From positions 620,001-684,000 of the forward strand of contig JAWZYV010011618.1 in the NCBI GenBank assembly GCA_038373885.1: 64,000 bases of DNA, given 5' to 3'. Made by a program: the position numbers and the translations under genes. Source of the stretch: Cheiracanthium punctorium. Taxonomy: Eukaryota > Arthropoda > Arachnida > Araneae > Cheiracanthiidae. Below are positions 13,801-24,250 of this stretch, in pieces (the first letter of the stretch is position 1; every line of letters starts with the position of its first letter). Below the pieces are notes generated by a model, which saw only the letters and a list, made by a program, of their open reading frames with translations, was not told the origin of the DNA and searched no databases.

Positions 13801-16800
13801 GTGGAATTTTGTTTTTTATTTATTTTATTTTTTCAGAGAAGTTAAAAGTCCTTTGGAACTTCCTATTACACCCCCTGCAAAGAAGTTTAAAATAGCACCA
13901 GCAGACAGAGGTACTTTTTTTTTTGTTTGTTATTAATTTTCCTTTCTTGATATTTGATAAAGTTTGATATAAACTGTGAAGTTATTGGTTTTGATTAGGG
14001 GATTGACCGATACCATATTTAAACCAATACTAGATACTCTTTTACATGTTAAAATAGAAAATTTAATTTTATGTGTACCCTAATTGCCTATCACTTACAT
14101 TGGGAAAAATGTAGACACAAAGCAAACATTTCTCCAAATGCAAGTGATAAGAAATGAGTGCCCATATAATATTAAATTTTGTATTACAATATGTATACAG
14201 CCCCTTTGTAAAAAAGTATCGGGTATCAGTTAAAATCTGATATTGATCCCTAGTTTTGATTTAATATTATGGGATATATTTAACATATTTGTTTCCCAAT
14301 ATGTGATACTGTTTGTTTAGAAAAAATCTTAAAATAAATAAAAAATTATATTTCATCTGGAGTGTGTCTGCAAAGTGTTATTTTTTTATCTATTTATTTT
14401 AAATCTTTGAAGTATTTAGATAAAAAAATTTTAACTCTGTGCATTCGCACAGCTAGTTATGTCAAAAAAGTTTGTTAGCTTTGTGGCATGTGATTGGAGA
14501 TTTGATAGACTGCTGGTAGTTAAATCAAGTGATGTCAACAGTTGCACTATTTTTCAGTATTGGGCAGTATATCCAGTTGCTCTTTTATGTAGATGTAAAA
14601 ATGATTATGCTAGAAAGAGTTAACAGGGTTCATACACCTCCTGGAAATCCTTAAAAACTCCTGGATTTTGGTTTAAAACATTAAGGGCCCTGGAAAACTC
14701 CTGGATTTTACTAATTTTTCTGTAGACTCCTGAAATTTTACTATCTACTCCTGGAAATATTGTTTATTTTAGTTTTCTTTCTAGAATTTAAAGTGCAAAA
14801 AAAAATTTTTGCAAGTGCGATCTGCCGAAATTTTTTTTTGACTCGTGTTTCAAGTGTAACAATTCACCGCCATGCTTATTGACGTTCCTGCCACAGACTA
14901 GGAGACAAGGATTGTACTAATGACTTCAGTGGGCTGAAAGCTTACCCCAAAAAGTTCAAATGATGGCACGATTCGTGGTAGACATTCGTCCCTGCTCTCC
15001 TCATATCCAATAATTTTGTTCCTGAAATGAACCCGTTGGCATTCTCAAACTCTTTTATTGCTAACTGCTAGCTCTTACGTCACTGCGAAAGTATCTCGTG
15101 ATGGGTATATGAGCTGTATGCTCTTATCTCTTCTTTGGTACACGGGGTACATGTTTACAAAGCTTGCCATTTGCGACAGTGTGTTGGAAATAATCTGTAC
15201 GCCTGTGACAGTAGTAAAATTTTAAACCATCCTGAGATTTTCATCCTTTTCAATTTGCCTAAAGATGCCAGGTGGAAAAAGCATTTTCGATGATGCTTGG
15301 TTAGAAAAGGTATTTATGTATACTCCCGGAAAAATTATATTTTCTCCTGGAAAACTCCTTAAAAACTCCTGGAATTCATACTGCAAAAAAGTGTGGGAAC
15401 CCTGAGTTAAGAAAAATGTATGGGATAATATTGCTGAATGAAATGAAAGTTTTGTTAATTTGGAGTTTGTTAAACTCTTCCAATGAAAATGACAGTTTTC
15501 AGGCACTCTCTTAATAAACTAAATCAGAGGTTGGTAAAATGTATGTCTGTTTCAGTTGACTTAAAACATATTGACAAGTCTGTAATATTAAATAAGTAGC
15601 AATAAATTTTGAACGATTTAAACTAAATATGTAAAGTATTGGTAAAATGTATAGGTTTGTTTGAATTGATTTAAAATATAATAAAAACAATAAACTTATA
15701 ATGATTTTATACTTTTTGGAAATACCTTACAAGCCTTGTATCACTTCTAATTAATTTAAAATTTAAGAAAAAGAATTTGAACAGTATATGTTATTTGCTT
15801 ACAGATTTCATAGACTTTCATTTGATATATTTGTTAAATCTCATTTACTTAGTGAAATATTGAATATCAATTAATTGTGTCTTATCAGTGGGAAATAATA
15901 TTTCTCAGTAAACAAGCATTTCCCTAGAGAAATTAAATTGCAAGAAATAACACATTTCACTGAATATTTTACCTTAACTTAACAAATCTCTATTTGCAAA
16001 TCAGGTTTAACTGTGCTGTTGAATTTAATACTATTGAGTAATACTATTGAGTATTTTTAATGTGAAATTCTCATAGTTAAAACATCTTTTTTAATAAAAA
16101 AAAACATGGAACAATTGAACTGGGATCATTCACATATTTCATTTTTCACATCTTAACTGAACTTGAAATACTGAAGGTGGATTAAGAAATAAAAATGACT
16201 TCGCTTTTAACCTTATTGAAGATAATCAGAAGTGATTCAAGGCAAAGTTAGAACAGTCTGTTTCTTTACCAACCTCCTTTAATCATTGATGCATTTCTTT
16301 GAACTATTTGTTTGTGAGTTGAATTGTCAAATTTTGGCACATAGAACTAACAGTGTCACCTTATTGGGGCCCTCCAGTTCTACTCTATGTGAAGCGAGCA
16401 GATGAGGAGATATTCCACCCACTGCACCTGGTTCCCCCTTCACTCAGTGGTCTTGCCAAGGCGGTATGTATCCCTTAATTTTTTTAAAATTAATCTTACC
16501 TCTCCATTATGTAAATTGTGTAAGATTTTTTTAATATATAAATTACTATATTTAACTCTGGTGTATTAAAATTTTATCAAATACCATTGATTTTCTCTTA
16601 TTGTTGTATATGATACAGTGACATGAAAAAGTTTTCCAGGAATGGAGGGGGGGGGGGTTACCTGTGACTGCACCCCTGCATTTCCTTTAATCCCTTTGAA
16701 GAAATGCACAAATTTTGATTTAAAGACTTTGGAATAAATAGGTTAAACTAGTGTTCAAAGGGGACACATCCCATACCCCTCTCTTATGTACACACAACCC

Positions 16801-19619
16801 TCTCCAAAGTGATTAATTTCTACAAGCCATGGTGGCTGGTAGGGCTTATTTTTTACCAGCCATTTAAACCAATCTACCAGCCAAATTTGTAATAAAGATA
16901 GAAGCATTAAATTTATTTTAGCAACTTAATTTTTCGTTGCAAGAAGACAGAGAATAACTAAAAAAAAAAAAAGAAAACAATGAGAAATTTGAAGATTTTT
17001 AATTATTTCATTTTAATTATGTTTATTGTTTATTACAACTTTTTTTACTGTGAGATAGCCACTGGCAGTCACTAACGAGTATATGTATTATGCCGTTTTT
17101 TCCCATCTTTTGTATCATTCCACCACAGACTTATTGCTGAACCTGGGTCATACTCATCAATAGACCCTCCATTGCATTTTATCATCATTAGATCATCTAA
17201 TGATTTTCCGGGAAATCGGATTTCAGGGTGTGTAGGTGAGTAAAAAAGTCGACACTAGAGCTCGTAGAGGTTGGGTGTCGATGAGGAAGGAAAACTAAGT
17301 CTTTTGAGCGTCACTCGCCATTGTGGCGAGTGGACCTAAACTTTTACCAGACAGTAAGGATTTTTTAATCGCCATTTGGCGAGTGGCGAGCGACATTCGC
17401 GAGGGTTGTGTACACAACTTTGAATATTATTCTGTATTTGTAACTTTCACATACATTTTTGCACAAGTTTGTTGAGGTATTTTATGTTAGGCTGCTGAAG
17501 TATAAGAGATATACAGTGTTCCTATGATTCATATCTCATTTTTAAAGCTTTTAAGTCCTTAATTTTAATTAAAAATTTTTAACTTGAATTTCTTAGGTAC
17601 CTGTTTTTCACAGTCTCTTTGAATAACAATAGAATGATACTTTTGGCAAAATTCAATTGTTTTTCTCCAACAGGTCAAAAGTGAACTAGATTTTATGACA
17701 AGTTGTGACAAGTTTTAGAACAACAGTGTTTTGAATGTGATTAATGAATTTTGCCATTAATATGAGAGATAAATTGAGTATTTTAAAATGAGATTTAATG
17801 CTGAAAACCATACCTAAAACAGATGAAAAATTGTACATCACATTTCTGTATTTATTTTTAAATTGGTTGAGCCATGCATGAAGTTATGATATTGACAGCA
17901 TAATTTTTTAGTCCTTAAAAATTATCTCATTTCTTTTAGAAAAGAATGAGAATTTATAAAAACCATGTTCATGGTAAAAGGGAGAACCAGGAACTTTACA
18001 AAATTTATTACATATTGCAATAAATATGTATGAAGATTACAAACCAGTTTAATTTCTGCATTAATTTTTATAATGTAAAAATAAGGAATCGCAGAAATAT
18101 TAATTTCTAAATTGCATGTAACAAGGTAGCCGCCACTGGTGAGAGTTAGAAAACCTGGAATAATCAAGGAATTTTATTTTCAACAAAAGTCTCTGAATAT
18201 TGCAAATTTCAGCTGAATCTTTAAAGTATCTCAAAATGGGACATAAAAAATTGTCAATAATGTATATTTATAAATGATTCTCATTTTTTGTAGGTCTGGA
18301 ATGCTCCAAATATGATTTTTACTTAAGCATGCAAAGATTTAATGATTTGTGAGTTGTAAATTACATGTAAATTGTAACAGAATCTGGAATTTTGTTTAAA
18401 AAACTCTTGTGACAACTCTGATGCAATGAGATAATTTTTAAGGACTAAAAAATTATGCTGTCAATATCATAACTTCATGCATGGCTCAACCAATTTAAAA
18501 ATAAATACAGAAATGTGATGTACAAATTTTCATCTGTTTCAGGTATGGTTTTTAGCATTAAATCTCATTTTAAAATACTCAATTTATCTCTCATATTAAT
18601 GCAAAAAACTGATTTTTAATTTTTTACTCCCCCCCCCCCCCATGAATGAAAATAATATAAAAAAAATTAAAGAAAATTTTGACAAGAAATAAACTTAGTT
18701 TAAGAAGCAAACAAAAGTGATTAGTAGCAAAAAATAAACTCAGTTTTACTTATATGAGGCGGTATTTTACTGAAATGAGCTCATAATTTTTACTGATGTT
18801 AATTTTCCCTGGTTGGTAGGTATGGTGTAGGGAAGAAACTGATTAAAGAAATATACAGGGTGGTCATAAAAAAAAATAAAAAAAACTTTCCTAGTATATG
18901 GACTTTTAGCTACCGTTCTGTTCAATCAATCGAGATGAGATTTTATATATAGTTATTCAGAGTAATCTCCATAAATTGTATGATGGGGAGATGAAGTCTT
19001 AAGAGGTATTAAGTAATGTATTTTATAAGCTTTACAGGAACTTCCTATAGGAAGGTCTCAGAATTTTCCACTAATGAATAATTTTGTTTGATACTTTTGC
19101 CTAACATATTTTTGGCTGTTCAAAATTCTATAATTCTTTCTTTTTATATTACAGCTAGAAAATAAATATAACATTTTACCTGAACAAATAAGACACTTTT
19201 ACAAGCGATGTAAAAAAGGGTATGTACCATTTTTATACATTTATTTATGATATTTTTACAACAGTTAATGTTAAGAAATATTTAAAACGCATTAATTTTA
19301 TTTTTATCACTTACAAAACTGGATTTATTAATAAATTCTGTTTATAAAACAATTGAGTCAGTAATAGTTTCCTAGTTTGCATTTTCTGTATGATTTACTT
19401 GCTCTTCATTCTTGCCATACCTAATAATCTCTTTTTAGATATGCTAACTTGTATTGTTATTCTTATAAAGACAGTATATTTTATTTATTTACATATTTCA
19501 GAATAACAGTGATGATGGACGATGACATAGTCCGTCTGTATTGTAATGAAGATACCTTCATACTGGATGTCATAAAAACAGAAGATAACAAATATGATGT
19601 CACATTAGTAGAACTTTAG
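4783..19619 (+). CDS. grh: Grainyhead transcription factor (CP2/Grainyhead family), C-terminal 326 codons in 11 exons; 5' exons outside window
   Basis: Sequence-specific nuclear transcription factor of epidermal and epithelial differentiation and cuticle or wound repair (family knowledge). Exons: 4783-4894, 6469-6563, 6665-6721, 7984-8085, 9197-9263, 9994-10112, 12775-12860, 13837-13910, 16378-16463, 19155-19219, 19502-19619. All introns are GT-AG, every phase matches, and the total is 981 nt including TAG. Counting from the first visible codon, residues 1-145 are the distal DNA-binding domain ([51 protein letters not shown]), about 146-237 are linker, and about 238-326 are the ubiquitin-like dimerization domain ending DVTLVEL. 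Motifs match remembered Drosophila Grh and human GRHL1-3 far better than TFCP2, which lacks the [14 protein letters not shown] form. No exon encoding the preceding KGQFY-type segment was found in 1-4782, so the start lies upstream. The linker is much shorter than the fly's. Identity is very secure. Confidence 0.97.
5199..5560. mobile_element. Foldback MITE, family F1, copy 2 (interrupted)
   Basis: Left arm: gctgaaaaagtgcagacgttgcc, gatttaattatcagca, ctgtcgatcgaatt, catgtgccacaga. The right arm repeats ctgtcgatcgaatt in inverted order (5508-5525). It is related to the elements at 223-463 and 14445-14567. It is split by the small insertion at 5252-5418. Confidence 0.7.
5252..5418. mobile_element. 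hAT-like MITE inserted in the F1 element
   Basis: The 167 bp insertion has inverted ends CAGGGCCAACCC / GGGCCGGCCCTG and is flanked by the exact 7 bp duplication ATCAGCA (5245-5251 and 5419-5425). The body is GC-rich with repeated gagcggggcctc. The CAGGG...CCCTG ends suggest a non-autonomous hAT-type element. No coding capacity. Confidence 0.8.
6469..6563 (+). CDS. grh: grh exon b (DNA-binding domain)
   Basis: Acceptor tatttcag ends at 6468 and donor gtaagt starts at 6564. Two bases complete an Asp codon, then [20 protein letters not shown] and [11 protein letters not shown] follow, matching the fly DADTKNSVGLVGQIEEVSHN segment as remembered. Confidence 0.95.
6665..6721 (+). CDS. grh: grh micro-exon c (57 nt, DNA-binding domain)
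   Basis: Acceptor tttttag ends at 6664 and donor gtatga starts at 6722. The exon is exactly 19 codons, phase 0 to 0, reading [19 protein letters not shown]. Only 101 bp of intron separate it from the previous exon. Skipping it would keep frame but remove a core strand of the domain. Confidence 0.94.
6925..7285. mobile_element. 361 bp MITE in grh intron c-d
   Basis: Perfect 14 bp terminal inverted repeats CCTGTTCAGGACTG / CAGTCCTGAACAGG. The body is more GC-rich than the intron and has gatcac repeats near the right end. No clear target duplication was found, so the superfamily is not assigned. Confidence 0.8.
7984..8085 (+). CDS. grh: grh exon d (DNA-binding domain)
   Basis: Acceptor tttcag ends at 7983 and donor gtaaga starts at 8086. 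It has 34 codons, phase 0 to 0, with [13 protein letters not shown] and [14 protein letters not shown]. The [13 protein letters not shown] run separates grainyhead from the TFCP2 branch. Confidence 0.96.
8737..9610. repeat. Pair of direct repeats flanking grh exon e
   Basis: About 90 bases at 8737-8830 (tcaaagcttcaagagtccct, poly-A run, ttgatgcttcttcaggaaag, tttaatggaaggaa) recur in the same orientation at 9536-9610 with a shorter A run. The exon at 9197-9263 lies between them. Next to the second copy (9470-9535) a short sequence tatagggcataggtgaa is itself duplicated around a palindrome. Confidence 0.8.
9197..9263 (+). CDS. grh: grh exon e (basic DNA-contact segment)
   Basis: Acceptor gagcag ends at 9196 and donor gtgagt starts at 9264. 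It encodes [22 protein letters not shown] in one run and ends after one base of a codon. The two arginines of AERKTR have the spacing of the DNA-contact arginines I recall for human GRHL1 (Arg427/Arg430). The exon lies between two copies of a ~90 bp direct repeat in the flanking introns. Confidence 0.94.
9994..10112 (+). CDS. grh: grh exon f (end of DNA-binding domain)
   Basis: Acceptor tgttctag ends at 9993 and donor gtaaca starts at 10113. It encodes [20 protein letters not shown] followed by [18 protein letters not shown], close to the fly RKKLDELYHPVTDRSEFYGM segment as remembered. Two extra residues (Asn-Ser) sit at the junction with the preceding exon. Confidence 0.95.
10203..11958. mobile_element. 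Long-inverted-repeat DNA transposon, HTH-only deletion derivative
   Basis: The ends CAGGGTGTCCAGCCTTAATG / its complement abut TA on both sides (tatata left, tatatc right), a Tc1/mariner-type target. The left arm (10203-10905, ~703 bp) and right arm (11279-11958, ~680 bp) are reverse complements over nearly their whole length, with a ~25 bp indel near 10780. A 373 bp unique core holds the transposase fragment. The right arm carries a mirror copy of the ORF start (atgtatacaa). So it is an inverted copy of the element's 5' end, not a native 3' end. The duplicated 64-codon frames in both arms are arm shadows. It lies in grh intron f-g. Confidence 0.9.
10896..11278 (+). pseudogene. Transposase N-terminal helix-turn-helix fragment, frameshifted
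   Basis: It starts [21 protein letters not shown] one-base frame change near 10955-10962 is needed before the matching continuation [15 protein letters not shown] ... [18 protein letters not shown], and then [20 protein letters not shown] ... AQELMPGDQ. This is the two-HTH DNA-binding region of a mariner-like arthropod transposase often annotated with DUF4817 (family from memory). The frame stops where the catalytic DDE domain should begin, at the junction with the inverted right arm. It cannot transpose itself. Confidence 0.75.
12128..12345 (+). repeat. tRNA-derived SINE-like repeat, copy 1
   Basis: It contains a B-box-like GGTTCAAAGCC near 12190 and a downstream body (ttccgtagttttctatgaaa, then ggttaggaccccttag). 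Part of this resembles the repeat at 25205-25398 (ggtcctattaggtgc). Probably a diverged SINE in grh intron f-g. Confidence 0.5.
12775..12860 (+). CDS. grh: grh exon g (linker with nine-alanine tract)
   Basis: Acceptor ttttacag ends at 12774 and donor gtatgt starts at 12861. It encodes [12 protein letters not shown], nine alanines, then EESAGSL, and ends after two bases of a codon. The alanines use mixed codons (GCT, GCA, GCC), so this is not a young triplet expansion. It sits where the fly protein has a long linker. Confidence 0.88.
13837..13910 (+). CDS. grh: grh exon h (linker, Pro/Lys rich)
   Basis: Acceptor ttttttcag ends at 13836 and donor gtactt starts at 13911. It encodes [31 protein letters not shown] resembles the proline/basic patch just before the dimerization domain in fly Grh (PPMKRGRMTPP as remembered). 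Confidence 0.9.
14445..14567. mobile_element. Foldback MITE, family F1, single-arm copy 3
   Basis: The reverse complement reads gtgcaactgttgacatcact, tgatttaactaccagca, cacatgccacaaagc, agctagctgtgcgaatgca. This is the order of the F1 left arm at 223-340, including the edge of the central palindrome. Only one arm remains. Confidence 0.65.
14624..15404 (+). mobile_element. hAT-type deletion derivative, 781 bp
   Basis: Ends CAGGGTTC / GAACCCTG, flanked by the exact 6 bp duplication AGTTAA (14618-14623, 15405-15410). Subterminal ctcctgga motifs recur at both ends. Near the right end a start-like frame matches a hAT transposase N-terminus. Lies in grh intron h-i. Confidence 0.8.
15265..15309 (+). 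pseudogene. hAT transposase N-terminal remnant (15 codons)
   Basis: ATG-initiated [15 protein letters not shown] resembles the opening of arthropod hAT transposases (..F.D.WLE., from memory). It is followed at once by a donor-like gtattt and the element's right end, so the rest was deleted. Confidence 0.5.
16378..16463 (+). CDS. grh: grh exon i (start of dimerization domain)
   Basis: Acceptor ccctccag ends at 16377 and donor gtatgt starts at 16464. It encodes [28 protein letters not shown], equivalent to the fly MLYVRQENEEVYTPLHVVPP segment. The acceptor is preceded by a G/C-rich stretch rather than a strong pyrimidine tract, but frame and homology fix it. Confidence 0.94.
17270..17410. repeat. 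Repeat built on cgccatttggcgagtggcga
   Basis: Short palindromic phrases (actcgccattgtggcgagtg; aatcgccatttggcgagtgg) recur twice here. A related phrase occurs near 40262-40315 (aatcgccacctggcgactgg). A dispersed repeat fragment of unknown class. Confidence 0.5.
17745..18605. mobile_element. Element with ~185 bp inverted repeats in grh intron i-j
   Basis: Bases 17745-17930 recur inverted at 18425-18605 (shared: ggttgagccatgcatgaagt, tacatcacatttctgtattt, gcataattttttagtcctta), around a ~490 bp spacer without a gene. Near-identity of the arms suggests a fairly young non-autonomous element. Confidence 0.8.
19155..19219 (+). CDS. grh: grh exon j (dimerization domain)
   Basis: Acceptor atattacag ends at 19154 and donor gtatgt starts at 19220. 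It encodes [21 protein letters not shown] and ends with GG of a split Gly codon. Confidence 0.94.
19502..19619 (+). CDS. grh: grh terminal exon k with stop
   Basis: Acceptor catatttcag ends at 19501. It encodes [19 protein letters not shown] and ends DVTLVEL followed by TAG at 19617-19619. The ending matches the conserved Grainyhead C-terminus (fly DVTLTELPNQ as remembered), a few residues shorter. Confidence 0.96.
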
Positions 19620-19974
19620 TACTCCTTCAAGTCTTTTAAATGAATACTCTTTTATAGACTGTTTTTCGACAGATGTTTGCCATGTTTCAATACTTAATAA
19701 CTGCTAGGTGTTGAAAAATTCTCAATAATTGCTGATATTCAGCAAATCTTTTGTATTCATTTTCATATTTTTATATGTGCAACTGTGGTGAAAGATGTGT
19801 TTTATTAAGAATCTCATAGACAAATGTAGAACTTTTCTATCCATTTGTTACATTGTCTGAAAAATAGCTAATTTATGCTTTGGGATTGGTAATTTAATGT
19901 CATTTTTATACTGTTTTGACTAGATTTTTTATATTATCTACACTATATTTTTTATATTAAATGTTTCATATATT

Positions 19975-19980
19975 AATAAA
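19975..19980 (+). promoter_or_regulatory. grh: Candidate proximal poly(A) signal of grh
   Basis: AATAAA about 356 bases after the stop codon. In DNA this AT-rich the hexamer is common by chance, so it is only a candidate. Confidence 0.4.
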
Positions 19981-20119
19981 TTATATAATCTTGTGCTCTG
20001 CAGTTATATAGTACATTAAATTGTTTAGACGAAACTTGGTTTTGATTTTCATTGTATTCTTCTGAATACAACATTCTTTTTAACTTTTTCCTGAACAAGG
20101 GCTTTGCCTTATAACTACC

Positions 20120-20146
20120 TTATTATTATTATTATTATTATTATTT
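20120..20146. repeat. (TTA)n microsatellite
   Basis: About nine TTA units in the presumed grh 3' UTR. Confidence 0.9.
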
Positions 20147-23133
20147 TGAAAATATATAAACACTAGTCAAATTTTCTTTTGTTTCACTTAAATAAATTTG
20201 ATTTTCGCAAATTCTGAAGAATAAAAAGCTAGTGATAAATATTTAGAGACAAGAGAAAGGACAGAGTGAGAGTTGTATTAACTCCTGCATTTATTATTGC
20301 TTTGAACAAGCAATCTATTTTATCATTTATTTTATATAACTGCAGAACACGGGTCAGCCCATCTCAGTGTAAAAAATTCAAAATACTGATGTTTTTGTTA
20401 TGTTGGTGTTTTATGTATTAAAAATGGAATAGTATTATTTCGTGTTGTCAAACCACTGAGCTCATCATTTGTATGTCACATCACATGAAAGGTTTTTTCT
20501 ACTTAATGCTTCAGACATTGTCATAGTAAAAATATTTTAATATTTTTAATTTTGTGCCAAATCATTGAAATTTGTTTAGTTACATATTTTTACTCTATTC
20601 TACTTCTTTGTGATTTTTCAAGCTGGTGCAGAGAAACAGATGGTCAGTGGTAATTAAAACATTTAGAACTGTTTTCAAAGTGTTCATTCTAGCATAAATG
20701 GGGCTAAAAATTTGTACTTGTGAATTTACAATTTCCTAATAATTTAAGAACTGTTATGAACATTCGAATTAAGAACATAGTAATATTTATTTAACAGAGA
20801 ATTTTTTTAAAACAATTTTCTAGTTGCATTTGAGTGCAGGCTCTGATTATTGCACAGACATGTGGGGCATGCGCCGTGGGCACACATACACAAATAGGCC
20901 AAAAAACTGTTTTTAAGGCTATGTACAATGGAACGAATTGGGCCAGCTTTATGTAAAGGGGCATAAAATTTGAAAAGCGCCCTGGGTGCAAAAATGTTAT
21001 CGTCGGGCCCTGTTTCAGTGTAATAATTAATGATAAAATTTGAAAAGACCCTTGGCTTCAGTGCCTATGACTGGAATAACTTGTGGAGGAAGAAATAAAG
21101 TAACTTTTAACAGACTTGCATGACTTAACAATGCAAACAGCATAGTTGGTTCTAGATAATTGAAAACCGGTGTGCAGTTATTTGGCCACCCCGCTAGACA
21201 GTTTAACTATTTTCAGATAAATTTAGCGCAATATAATATATAACTAAATGTTGGGAAAGAAATGAAATTCAGTGGAGTAATCAACTTGCATCACATAAGC
21301 TATAAGAGATTATCCAAAAGCACACTTAGGCACATCAGTTCTTAAATGAGTTTTGGCTAAATTTTTTTTAGTGTTTTTACTATATCTATTGTTAAGAAAT
21401 TTTAAAATTCGTTGATACCCTTTGAAACTTAGCCCCCCTCCCCCTCACACTTTTCTTTTATCAGTCCATTTCCCAATGAGCATGTATTTATATATTCAAA
21501 AAACAAGTCTAAACTATTAGTTCATAAATACACACAATTTTCTGCAAGACTGACCTGTTTGACTGAGTCAGACTAAATTAAACCCTAATATCAGACGTAC
21601 TGAATATTTTTTTCTTTTAAAAATGTGCAATAACATAATCAAAATTGAGATTTGCTCTGACTGGTGCAAGAGAAAAGTCATTTTATCCATGAAATTATGT
21701 AAATGTTATAATATATGCGATACTGTTGTCTTATGTCTTCCATTATCTCCCTCTCTGTGTTGTTAATGCAATATTATACAGGCAACTTAAAGATTGTTTT
21801 TTGTAAGGGAGAAAAATCAAAATATTGAACTGTTTTGTATATTATGTGTGCAGTTAATTTTTCTTAGATTAAATATTACTCTCCTATTTATTAATTTATA
21901 TATGTTGAGTTTTTATTTGAACTGCAATATTCACACGATTCTGAATTTAATTGAAATTTAGGAACAATGTCACCTTTTGTAAATATTTGACATTGATATA
22001 ATGTTATGATTTTATTGTTCCCCGGTTCTTGCAAATTAGATGCAAAGGCAAGGGTGTTGCTGCTTCATTAATTTCTTGATTCAAAAATTGATGCCTTTCG
22101 GAATAATTATGTTGTTAAAATAAGCTTGTGTAGACATAAAGCCAAATAGATTTAAAAACTTTTGTGGATAGGTATAAAGTCTACAAAGTAACTATAGTAA
22201 TATCCGACTTTATGCATTAGAAGTAGTCAATTTAAAATTGTCAAAAGTGAAACCTACTAAACATTACTAAAATTATGAAGTTAAAATTTTTAATTTTTAA
22301 AAATATACCTTTTTGTACATATAATGTACGTATGTGTGAGCTTATTTTAAAAAAAAAAAACTTTTTTTAATGCAAGATGCAAAATTATCTTTGATTAGAT
22401 GTGAATTATGAATCGGTAATTTTTTTATAGATTATTAGCATTAAAAAAATTTAAGTATATCAGGAAACTTGGATTATTTTAACCAGAAAAAACTTATTTT
22501 GAACTATTAATTCTAGTTGAATATATGGAAATTTTATTGCATTTTAATATTTTTAAATGCAGGTTTCTATGCACATCTTTGAAAGTAAGTGATATTTTTA
22601 AGTTCTTTTATAATATTTGCATTATTGAAAACATTATTTGTTTCAAGAAATAAGTGCTGCAAAAAAGATATTGCTATTAATCTACCATGGTCAGGTAGGC
22701 TACTTTTAGTTAATGTTTCATACAGAATAAACAAATATTCAGCAAAACATTTTGTGAGTTTCTTATCAAAGAATTGAAAATCATGCAACTTAGTTTGAAA
22801 GTGGACTTGCAGTAAAAACTTGGATATATTGCTAGTTAGAATTTAAAACTTTTGCTCAAAAATAGTTCTTCCAACTATGTCTTCCACATTCATTTCAGAA
22901 CCATACATTTAAAATGTATGATGGAATTACATCGCACAATATTACATCCACTTTTTATGCCTACACTTTTGCAATGTGTAAGAAAGAAAGGCAGCTATCA
23001 TTTGTAAGGTTTTTTTTTTACCATAATTATTAAACTGAATTGGTATGTTTTTATTTTCTGTAATTATACTGTTGTACATAGAATGGATTTTTTGGATGAA
23101 GTGTACAGTCTAAATTGATCTGAAATCAGTGTA

Positions 23134-23159
23134 AATAAATCATTCTTTTTTATAATAAA
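23134..23159 (+). promoter_or_regulatory. grh: Candidate distal poly(A) signals of grh (two AATAAA)
   Basis: Two AATAAA hexamers 20 bases apart, followed by GT-rich sequence (gtgagacag, then ttgttgtc), an arrangement typical of an animal cleavage site. Inferred distal end of the grh transcript. Confidence 0.4.
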
Positions 23160-23160
23160 T

Positions 23161-24219
23161 GTGAGACAGTTTTATAGATGTAACTTGTTGTCATTTATTT
23201 AGTAGATGTTACTTGTGTATTTTCACATGCCACATCACTGAACATGAGTCATTTTGTAAAGTTTTTGTTGGTGAGATTGTTTCCAAAGGGTGAAAATAAG
23301 TAATCCTCTATAAGTAAGTTAATCCTCTTTAAATAAAAGTAATCTTCTATAAGTTATCCTATGTTGTAGGGGGGGGGGGGGAGAGAGGGCATAATGTTAA
23401 GAAGGTTGACAACTGCTGCTTTTAGAGCTCTGGCACTTTTTTTTTCTCCAGAAATTAAGACCTTGGATTAAAATTTTGTATCACTTGGTATATGTATCAG
23501 TTAGGGCAATAGTATTTGAGATTTTTGGCAATGTGATCCTAATTTCGACGTTGAGGTTCCATTGATTCTTTTTTAAATATAGTTTCTCTATGTAATAATT
23601 ACTTAAATATTTACTGATTAAAAATTAATATTTTTTAATAAAGTGATCTATTTTAATAAAACTAACAGGGAAACTGAACTATTCATCAAATTATGATAGT
23701 ATGTCTAGCTGTATATAACATGAAATATTTTATAGAATAATTTTTGCTCTGTTTTTTCTTTATCTCTCTCCAGATGATTTTTATCCCTGATTTTATAAAG
23801 GTTTTTAAAGTTACATTAAATTAACTTATAGTGTATTTAGACAAGTTGAAATACTTGTCTAAAATACACAAGAATGAGAATATACACAAAGAAAAATCAT
23901 TAAAAACTGAACTTTTCATAATTTAAAAAAATTGTGTAATTTGCTTGCTGCAAAACAGTGTTCAATCACTTTATTTTGCAAGCTAGGGACAGCATAAAAA
24001 AATTATCAACCTAATAAAATTCCTCGTCCATCTTGGAGAATTTTGTGTAGTGTTTCTTTTTCTTTCTTAACTGTCAAAAAATAGCTGTCATAAATAACTT
24101 AATTTAAATTATAACCTCATTTATCAATTTTCATGCAATATTTTATGCAAAATTGAAGTACTTTTTACGAATTTTAAAGTAAAAATTTTGAATATAATTA
24201 GCTGATTCATGAAGTTTTT

Positions 24220-24250
<31 letters not shown>

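Larger units (their letters stand above)
19620..23160 (+). other. grh: Probable long 3' UTR and downstream region of grh
   Basis: AT-rich DNA with no long coding frame after the stop codon. AATAAA signals lie at 19975-19980 (356 bases past the stop) and at 23134-23139 and 23154-23159. The last pair would give a ~3.5 kb UTR, plausible for a developmental transcription factor. A TTA microsatellite lies at 20120-20146. A small hAT-like fragment ending cgtcgggccctg sits near 20990-21012. The true end cannot be fixed from sequence alone. Confidence 0.5.
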
